From assembly GCF_900013425.1 (NCBI RefSeq), contig NZ_FBXK01000001.1, positions 40,001 through 104,000 on the forward strand: DNA of 64,000 nucleotides, written 5' to 3'. The stretch is from Sphingobium sp. Z007. Lineage in GTDB: Bacteria; Pseudomonadota; Alphaproteobacteria; Sphingomonadales; Sphingomonadaceae. Numbering within the stretch: the first letter of the stretch is position 1; each line of letters begins with the position of its first letter. A program made the translations under genes and the position numbers. This document shows, in pieces, positions 58,479-64,000 of the stretch. The notes below the pieces were generated by a model, which saw nothing but the letters and a program-made list of their open reading frames with translations, did not search any database and was not told the origin of the DNA.

Positions 58479-59938
58479 CCCTCACTCTCCATAATCCCGC
58501 CCTTTTCATCCAACAGGCCTTTATTGGCGGCGACTGGGTCGGTGCGGCGTCCGGCGCGACCGTGCCGGTCGATAATCCCGCCACCGGGGCGATAATCGGC
58601 GCCGTGCCCGATTGTGGCGAGGCCGATACGCTGGCGGCGATCGCAGCGGCGGAGGTGGCTTTCCCGGCGTGGAAGGCGCGGACGGCGGCCGATCGCGCGG
58701 CCGTGCTGGAGCGCTGGCACGCGCTGGTGCTGGCCAATGTGAGCGATCTGGGCCGGATCATGACTGCCGAGCAGGGCAAGCCGATCGCGGAGGCCGAGGG
58801 CGAAATTCGCTATGCCGCCAGCTTCATCAAATGGTTCGCCGAGGAAGGCCGCCGCGTCGATGGCGGCATCGTCCCCGCGCCAGAGGCCAATCGCCGCATA
58901 TTGGTGATGAAGGAGCCGGTAGGCGTTTCGGCGGCGATCACGCCGTGGAATTTCCCCGCCGCGATGATTACACGCAAATGCGCACCCGCGTTGGCTGCGG
59001 GTTGCCCGGTGGTGGTCAAGCCTTCCGAACTGACGCCGTTCAGCGCGCTGGCGCTGGCGAAGCTGGCGCAGGAAGCGGGTTTTCCGGCGGGCGTGTTCAA
59101 TATCGTCACGGGTATGCCGAGCGCGATCGGCGGGGCGCTGACCGCCAGTCCGGTGGTGCGCAAATTGTCCTTCACCGGGTCGACGCGGGTGGGCGCGCTA
59201 CTGATGCGGCAATGTGCGGACACGATCAAGCGGGTGAGCTTCGAGCTGGGTGGCAATGCGCCGCTGATCGTGTTCGACGACGCCGATATCGACATTGCCG
59301 TCGCAAGCGCGATGGTCAGCAAGTTCCGCAATGCGGGGCAGACCTGTGTATGCGCCAATCGGATATTAGTGCAGGACAGCGTCTATGACCAGTTCGCCGA
59401 GAAGCTGGCCAAGGCCGTGTCCGCGCTGAATGTCGCGCCGGGCGACATGCCGGGCAGCACGATCGGGCCGCTGATCAACGTGGCCGCCGCGCAGAAGGTG
59501 CAGGCGCATGTCGAGGATGCGCTGGCGCATGGGGCGACTTTGTTCGCGCAGGCGCCGGAGGGGGCAACGGGCGATCGGTTTGCGACGCCGGTGGTCCTGA
59601 CAGGGGCCACGCGGGATATGCGGTTGGCGCAGGAAGAGACGTTCGGGCCGGTCGCGCCCTTGTTCCGCTTCACCCATGAAGAGGAAGGGATCGAACTGGC
59701 CAACGCCACCAGCTATGGCCTGGCCGCCTATTTCTATACCGAAAATCTGCATCGCGCCTTTCGCGTGGCGGAGCGGCTGGAGGCGGGGATGGTCGCGCTC
59801 AACAGCGGGGCGATCGCGATGGAGGTCGCGCCGTTCGGTGGGGTGAAGATGTCGGGCCTGGGCCGCGAGGGCGCGCATGCGGGGATCGAGGAATATCTGG
59901 AGACCAAGGCGTTCCATATCGCGGGGCTGAAGCTGTAA
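58475..59938 (+). CDS. gabD: NAD-dependent succinate-semialdehyde dehydrogenase-like ALDH
   Basis: 487 residues, GabD-type: FIGGDWVGAASGATVPVDNPATG, TPWNFPAAMITRKCAPALAAGC, FTGSTRVG, FELGGNAPLIVFDDAD and NAGQTCVCANRI with catalytic Cys near 292. GVKMSGLGREGAHAGIEEYLETK is a GabD-style end. The CxC around the catalytic Cys and the Lys-Cys segment are usual for GabD. Alpha-ketoglutarate semialdehyde or glutarate semialdehyde are alternative substrates. Coupled to the GNAT gene (ATGA). Confidence 0.9.
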   Translation: MTLTLHNPALFIQQAFIGGDWVGAASGATVPVDNPATGAIIGAVPDCGEADTLAAIAAAEVAFPAWKARTAADRAAVLERWHALVLANVSDLGRIMTAEQGKPIAEAEGEIRYAASFIKWFAEEGRRVDGGIVPAPEANRRILVMKEPVGVSAAITPWNFPAAMITRKCAPALAAGCPVVVKPSELTPFSALALAKLAQEAGFPAGVFNIVTGMPSAIGGALTASPVVRKLSFTGSTRVGALLMRQCADTIKRVSFELGGNAPLIVFDDADIDIAVASAMVSKFRNAGQTCVCANRILVQDSVYDQFAEKLAKAVSALNVAPGDMPGSTIGPLINVAAAQKVQAHVEDALAHGATLFAQAPEGATGDRFATPVVLTGATRDMRLAQEETFGPVAPLFRFTHEEEGIELANATSYGLAAYFYTENLHRAFRVAERLEAGMVALNSGAIAMEVAPFGGVKMSGLGREGAHAGIEEYLETKAFHIAGLKL

Positions 59939-59952
59939 TTGCCCCTTTTCAT

Positions 59953-60025
59953 CCGTTCGCGCTGACCCTGTCTAAGCGCTTTTCTCGCAAGACGTAGAGG
60001 GCTTCGACAGGCTCAGCCCGAACGG
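59953..60025. repeat. Diverged intergenic palindromic repeat
   Basis: Starts CCGTTCGCGCTGACCCTGTC and ends GACAGGCTCAGCCCGAACGG; the two ends pair with a mismatch. Unlike the other copies it lies between two co-directional genes, with the downstream start only 8 nt away. Confidence 0.6.
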
Positions 60026-60032
60026 GAGATTT

Positions 60033-61103
60033 ATGGTGCGTCATTACAATATCTCCGTCATTCCCGGCGACGGGATCGGCAAGGAAGTCATGCCGGAAGG
60101 TATTCGCGTGCTGGAGCGCGCGGCGAGCCTTTATGGGTTCGGCATTACGCAGACATGGCAGGATTTCGCCTGTTGCGATTACTACGCCAAGCATGGCCAG
60201 ATGATGCCCGACGACTGGAAGGACCGGATCGGCAAACCCGATGCGATCTTCTTTGGCGCGGTCGGTTGGCCCGATACGGTGCCGGATCATGTGTCGCTGT
60301 GGGGATCGCTGCTCCAGTTCCGGCGCGAATATGACCAATATGTCAATCTGCGCCCCGTCAGGCTGATGCCCGGCGTGCCGTGTCCGCTGGTCGGGCGCGA
60401 GCCGGGCGACATTGATTTCTGGGTCGTGCGCGAGAATACGGAAGGAGAATATAGTTCGGTCGGCGGCAAGATGTTCCCCGGCACCGATCGCGAGATCGTG
60501 ATCCAGGAGACCGTGATGACGCGGCATGGCACTGACCGGGTGCTGCGCTATGCGTTCGACCTGGCCGCGACGCGGACGCGCAAGCATGTCACGTCGGCGA
60601 CCAAGTCCAACGGCATCGCCATCACCATGCCCTGGTGGGACGAACGGGTGGTAGAGATGGCCAAAAACTATCCGACCGTCACCCATGACAAATATCATAT
60701 CGACATTTTGACCGCGCAGTTCGTGCTGAACCCCGACCGGTTCGACGTAGTGGTGGCGTCCAACCTGTTCGGCGACATATTGTCCGATCTTGGCCCGGCC
60801 TGCACCGGGACGATCGGCGTGGCGCCGTCGGGTAATATCAACCCGGACGGGACGCATCCGTCGCTGTTCGAGCCGGTCCATGGCTCCGCGCCCGATATTG
60901 CAGGTTTGGGAGTGGCCAATCCGGTCGGGCAAATTTGGTCGGCGGCGATGATGCTGGAGCATCTGGGCGAGGCGGATGCCGCCGCCGCCATCATGCGCGC
61001 GGTGGAGACGGTGCTGGCGGAACCGGGCCTGCGGACTGGCGACCTGAAGGGCAAGGCGACCACCGAGCAATGCGGGAAGGCGATTGCCGACGCGCTGGCG
61101 TGA
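60033..61103 (+). CDS. Tartrate / D-malate-type decarboxylating dehydrogenase
   Basis: 356 residues, isocitrate/isopropylmalate dehydrogenase family: VIPGDGIGKEVMPEG at the start, RENTEGEYSSVGG near 130, ASNLFGDILSDLGPACTG (metal-binding Asp pair) near 240, and EPVHGSAPDIAG near 282. The DGxx and SSVGG forms fit tartrate dehydrogenase/D-malate dehydrogenase (TtuC/DmlA) better than LeuB. It probably feeds a hydroxy-diacid product to central metabolism. Confidence 0.9.
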   Translation: MVRHYNISVIPGDGIGKEVMPEGIRVLERAASLYGFGITQTWQDFACCDYYAKHGQMMPDDWKDRIGKPDAIFFGAVGWPDTVPDHVSLWGSLLQFRREYDQYVNLRPVRLMPGVPCPLVGREPGDIDFWVVRENTEGEYSSVGGKMFPGTDREIVIQETVMTRHGTDRVLRYAFDLAATRTRKHVTSATKSNGIAITMPWWDERVVEMAKNYPTVTHDKYHIDILTAQFVLNPDRFDVVVASNLFGDILSDLGPACTGTIGVAPSGNINPDGTHPSLFEPVHGSAPDIAGLGVANPVGQIWSAAMMLEHLGEADAAAAIMRAVETVLAEPGLRTGDLKGKATTEQCGKAIADALA

Positions 61104-61491
61104 ATAGGAAAATCGCGGCTTAACTTCGCATATTTCCCGCCGATCACGACATTTTGTTGCATCGGCCTGATCCTATCCGAAAGCGGAAGGGATCGGGTCG
61201 GCAGCGCCCCGGACGGTAGTTTCGCCTGAGCCGACTGCCCTTTAAGGACGTTAGCGTGTGCCCGCGTAAGCGGGGAATCGATCAGACCGCGGGACTGGGT
61301 TCCCGCCTGCGCGGGAACACTGCACTTAGGTAACTTAGGTAGCACATCAGCCACCTTGTAGGACAGCAGCAGATTATGCTGCGTTGGTTTGCGATAACAG
61401 CGGGCGACAGTGCCTATTCACCCCATATCGGGCTTTCGCTCCGCGGCATAAGGATAGGCTGACCCGAGACCAACAATGGCGAGCCCCCTTG
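61104..61491. other. Non-coding interval with two palindromes
   Basis: 388 nt without a credible gene. CCCGCGTAAGCGGG (61261-61274) and TTCCCGCCTGCGCGGGAA (61300-61317) are short GC-rich hairpins; the latter is identical to 30133-30150. No clear promoter was found for the aminotransferase gene, which also lacks a good ribosome site. Confidence 0.6.
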
Positions 61492-62880
61492 ATGACGCTG
61501 CATTCCAACCGATCCCTGCTGGACATCGACCGCGATCACCTGATCCATCCCGTAACCTCGTTTCGGGGGCATGAGGCGCGCGGCGCGACGCTGCTGGAAA
61601 GCGGCAAGGGCATGTGGCTGAAGGATATGGAGGGCCGGGAACTGCTCGACGCCTTTGCCGGGCTATGGTGCGTCAATGTCGGCTATGGTCAAGACAGCAT
61701 CGCCGAGGTGGCGGCCGAGCAGATGCGGCGGTTGCCCTATGCGACGGGCTATTTCCATTTCGGCAGCGAGCCGGCGGTGCGGCTGGCCCAACGCCTGGTG
61801 GACTTAAGCCCCGAAGGGCTGGACCATGTCTATTTCACGCTGGGCGGATCGGATGCGGTGGACAGCGCGATCCGCTATATCACCCATTATTATAACGCGA
61901 TCGGCAAGCCGGAAAAGAAGCAGTTCATCGCGCTGGAGCGCGGCTATCATGGGTCGAGCAGCACGGGCGCGGGGCTGACGGCGCTGGCCAATTTCCATCG
62001 CGGGTTCGACCTGCCGCTGCGCTGGCAGCATCATATCGCGTCGCCCTACCCCTATCGCAGCGATTTGGAGGGCGACGATGCCGCCATCATCGCGCGGTCG
62101 GTGCAGGAATTGAAGGACAAGGTGGCGCAGCTAGGCGCGGATAATGTCGCTGCGTTCTTCTGCGAGCCGATCCAGGGATCGGGCGGCGTGATCGTGCCGC
62201 CGGTCGGCTGGCTGAAGGCCATGCGCGAAACATGCACGCAGCTAGATATCCTGTTCGTCACCGATGAGGTCATCACCGGCTTTGGCCGCACCGGGCCGAT
62301 GTTCGCGTGCGAAGCGGAGGGGGTGACGCCGGACCTGATGACGTTGGCCAAGGGGCTGACCGCCGGTTATGTGCCGATGGGCGCGTTGCTGATGTCGGGC
62401 AAAATCTATGAGGGGATCGCCGACGGCGCGGCGCCCGAACTCGCGATCGGCCATGGTGCGACCTATTCGGGGCATCCGGTGAGTGCGGCGGTGGGGCTGG
62501 AAGTGCTGCGCCTCTATACCGATGGCGGCATATTGGCGAACGGGCAGAAGGTCGCGGCGCGCTTCGACGCTGGGCTGGCTGGCCTCGCCGATCATCCGAT
62601 GGTGGGCGACACGCGCGGACGGGGCCTGCTGGGCGCGATCGAGTTGGTCTCGGACAAGGGCCGCAAGGCGCGGTTCGACCCGGGGCTCAAACTGGCCGAC
62701 CGGCTGTTCGCCAAAGCCTATGACAATGGCGTCATCTTCCGCGCGTTCGCCGACAATATTATCGGCCTGGCGCCTGCATTGTGTGCCACCGACGGGGAGA
62801 TGGACGAGATATTCGCCCGCATCGCCAAGACGCTGGACGATATGCTGGAAGAAGCGGATATTCGCGCGGCGCTGGGATAA
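61492..62880 (+). CDS. Class III omega-aminotransferase
   Basis: 462 residues, PLP fold-type I. FAGLWCVNVGYG near residue 54, ALERGYHGSS near 143, FVTDEVITGFGRTG near 253 with the PLP-binding Asp, and LAKGLTAGYVPMGA with the catalytic Lys near 286. It resembles putrescine- or beta-alanine-pyruvate transaminases. It would convert an amino compound to the semialdehyde used by the GabD-like enzyme. A start at 61384 is possible but lacks conservation signs. Confidence 0.92.
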   Translation: MTLHSNRSLLDIDRDHLIHPVTSFRGHEARGATLLESGKGMWLKDMEGRELLDAFAGLWCVNVGYGQDSIAEVAAEQMRRLPYATGYFHFGSEPAVRLAQRLVDLSPEGLDHVYFTLGGSDAVDSAIRYITHYYNAIGKPEKKQFIALERGYHGSSSTGAGLTALANFHRGFDLPLRWQHHIASPYPYRSDLEGDDAAIIARSVQELKDKVAQLGADNVAAFFCEPIQGSGGVIVPPVGWLKAMRETCTQLDILFVTDEVITGFGRTGPMFACEAEGVTPDLMTLAKGLTAGYVPMGALLMSGKIYEGIADGAAPELAIGHGATYSGHPVSAAVGLEVLRLYTDGGILANGQKVAARFDAGLAGLADHPMVGDTRGRGLLGAIELVSDKGRKARFDPGLKLADRLFAKAYDNGVIFRAFADNIIGLAPALCATDGEMDEIFARIAKTLDDMLEEADIRAALG

Positions 62881-62899
62881 GAAACGGGGAGCAAGGCAT

Positions 62900-63394
62900 A
62901 TGTTGGGCGGACCCAGACTGGACAGGATCGACCTGAAAATCCTGACGCAGCTTCAGCAGTCGGGCCGGATCACCAATGTCGAGTTGGCCGACGCCGTCGG
63001 CCTGTCCCCCAGCCCCTGCCTGACGCGGGTCAAACGGCTGGAGAAAGCCGGTTACATCACTGGCTATGGCGCGCATATCAACCTGCACAAGCTGGGCGAA
63101 TATCTGACCGTCTTTACCGAAGTGACGTTGACCGAGCACCGGGCGGGCGATTTTTCCCGGTTCGAGACGCGCATCCGCAAGCTGGACGAGATCGTCGAGT
63201 GCCATCTGGTGAGCGGCGGATATGATTATCTGCTGAAATTCGTGACGCGCGGCGTGGGCCATTATCAGTCGATCATTGAGGGGATGCTGGAGAGCGATTA
63301 CGGCATCGAGAAATATTTCAGCTATGTCGTGATCAAGTCGCCCTTCATCAAACATCATTATCCGATCCAGCATCTGTTTGGGGAACAGCGTTAG
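62900..63394 (+). CDS. Lrp/AsnC-family transcriptional regulator
   Basis: 164 residues: helix-turn-helix (DRIDLKILTQLQQSGRITNVELADAVGLSPSPCLTRVKRLEKAGYI) and C-terminal RAM ligand domain (VTLTEHRAGDFSRFETRIRKLDEIVECHLVSGGYDYLLKFV). GGGGAG precedes the ATG. Located 19 nt after the aminotransferase, it probably senses an amino acid and controls this region. Confidence 0.93.
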   Translation: MLGGPRLDRIDLKILTQLQQSGRITNVELADAVGLSPSPCLTRVKRLEKAGYITGYGAHINLHKLGEYLTVFTEVTLTEHRAGDFSRFETRIRKLDEIVECHLVSGGYDYLLKFVTRGVGHYQSIIEGMLESDYGIEKYFSYVVIKSPFIKHHYPIQHLFGEQR

Positions 63395-63418
63395 GATCGT
63401 AGTGGCGCCTTTGTGTAG

Positions 63419-63486
63419 CGTTCCCCGGCAAAGGCCGGGGTACAGTTCGACCGTTTGATCTGGACTCCGGCCTTCGCCGGGGAACG
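63419..63486. repeat. GC-rich palindromic element
   Basis: CGTTCCCCGGC at the left and GCCGGGGAACG at the right are perfect complements, and each side also holds its own hairpin (CCCCGGC/GCCGGGG at 63423-63440). REP-like element ahead of the M20 gene. Confidence 0.65.
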
Positions 63487-63515
63487 GAATGGAATACAGG
63501 AACTCAGTTTTTGCC

Positions 63516-64000
63516 ATGACCGACATCACCGACCTGATCGAACCGCTGATCGCATTCCGCCGCGATATTCATGCCCATCCCGAACTGGGTTTTTGCGAGC
63601 ATCGCACCGCAGGCCGCATTGCCGAGCAATTGCGGGCGCTGGGGCTGGAGGTGCATGAGGGGATCGGGCGGACCGGCGTGGTCGGCGTGTTGCGCAACGG
63701 CACGTCGGGGCGCAGCATCGGGTTGCGCGCGGACATGGATGCGCTGCCGATCCATGAGCAGACCAACCTGCCCTATGCCAGCACGACGCCGGGGTCTTTC
63801 CATGGCTGTGGTCATGACGGGCATGTCGCCATGCTGCTGGGCGCGGCGCAGCATTTGAGCCGCAGCCGGAATTTCGATGGGACGGTGAATTTCTTCTTCC
63901 AACCCGCCGAGGAAGGCCAGGGCGGCGCGCGCGAGATGGTCAATGAGGGATTGTTCGAACGTTTTCCATGCGACCGCGTGTTCGGGCTGCATAATTGGCC
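63516..64000 (+). CDS. M20 peptidase/amidohydrolase, hippurate hydrolase type (3' end outside window)
   Basis: 161 residues visible of about 390-430. FRRDIHAHPELGF, IGLRADMDALPIHE, HGCGHDGHVAMLLGAA and FFFQPAEEGQGGAREMV carry the metal-binding His, Asp and Glu residues of the M20D amidohydrolase group. Members remove N-acyl groups from amino acids or amino-acid conjugates. Position after the amino-acid regulator supports hydrolysis of an imported conjugate. It is cut by the window end. Confidence 0.92.
   Translation, partial: MTDITDLIEPLIAFRRDIHAHPELGFCEHRTAGRIAEQLRALGLEVHEGIGRTGVVGVLRNGTSGRSIGLRADMDALPIHEQTNLPYASTTPGSFHGCGHDGHVAMLLGAAQHLSRSRNFDGTVNFFFQPAEEGQGGAREMVNEGLFERFPCDRVFGLHNW

Overview
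The window is a GC-rich alphaproteobacterial chromosome segment. Its protein set points to a sphingomonad (Sphingobium, Novosphingobium or Sphingomonas type): TonB receptors, a lignostilbene/isoeugenol-type oxygenase, a LigM/DesA-type O-demethylase and an NDP-forming feruloyl-CoA synthetase-like protein, plus short GC-rich intergenic palindromes. I see no tRNA, rRNA, CRISPR array, transposase or integrase. About 52 protein genes are called; the first and last are cut by the window edges.

Region A (1-39.3 kb) is an aromatic catabolic island for lignin-related phenylpropanoids. From the left: aldehyde dehydrogenase, TonB receptor, carotenoid-cleavage-type oxygenase, GMC oxidoreductase, PQQ-cytochrome dehydrogenase and NmrA-like protein (all minus), then a SnoaL/NTF2-like gene (plus). 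Next come a flavocytochrome operon of the 4-cresol dehydrogenase/eugenol hydroxylase type, a feruloyl-CoA hydratase-lyase homologue, and an RND efflux operon with a TetR gene. A MetE-like/SnoaL/IclR operon, a LigM-like O-demethylase with an alpha/beta hydrolase, two MFS transporters and glutathione-dependent formaldehyde oxidation follow. The island ends with a MarR gene, further SnoaL, SDR and DUF3237 genes, feruloyl-CoA synthetase, a second MarR gene and a vanillin-dehydrogenase-like ALDH. The set could take a phenolic compound through side-chain oxidation and C-C cleavage to ferulate or vanillin, then to vanillate and O-demethylation, with formaldehyde disposal.

Two shared operator families tie this island together. 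TAACGATCGTTA occurs at six promoters in a fixed position 6 nt after the -35 hexamer. A different dyad, ATTGTAT...ACAAT, occurs at four promoters (hydratase-lyase, AAHS transporter, feruloyl-CoA synthetase, MarR/ALDH) and overlaps their -35/-10 spacers. A third dyad, ATACCGATCGGTAT, links the TetR gene to the efflux operon.

Region B (39.3-45.2 kb) holds a DUF4198 protein, a truncated gene behind a Fur-like palindrome, a DUF1624-type membrane protein, a siderophore-type TonB receptor and a D-2-hydroxyacid dehydrogenase.

Region C (45.4-64 kb) is an amine/amino-acid catabolic region. A tightly overlapped nine-gene operon encodes a HAD hydrolase, a PuuB-like oxidase, a complete peptide-type ABC transporter with a fused ATPase, and a three-subunit HcnABC-like dehydrogenase. 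A ParE/RelE-type toxin-antitoxin pair, an ALDH, a GNAT protein, GabD-like ALDH, tartrate/D-malate-type dehydrogenase, omega-aminotransferase, Lrp/AsnC regulator and an M20 amidohydrolase (cut by the window end) follow.

All family calls rest on motif reading and recalled family features; no database search was possible.
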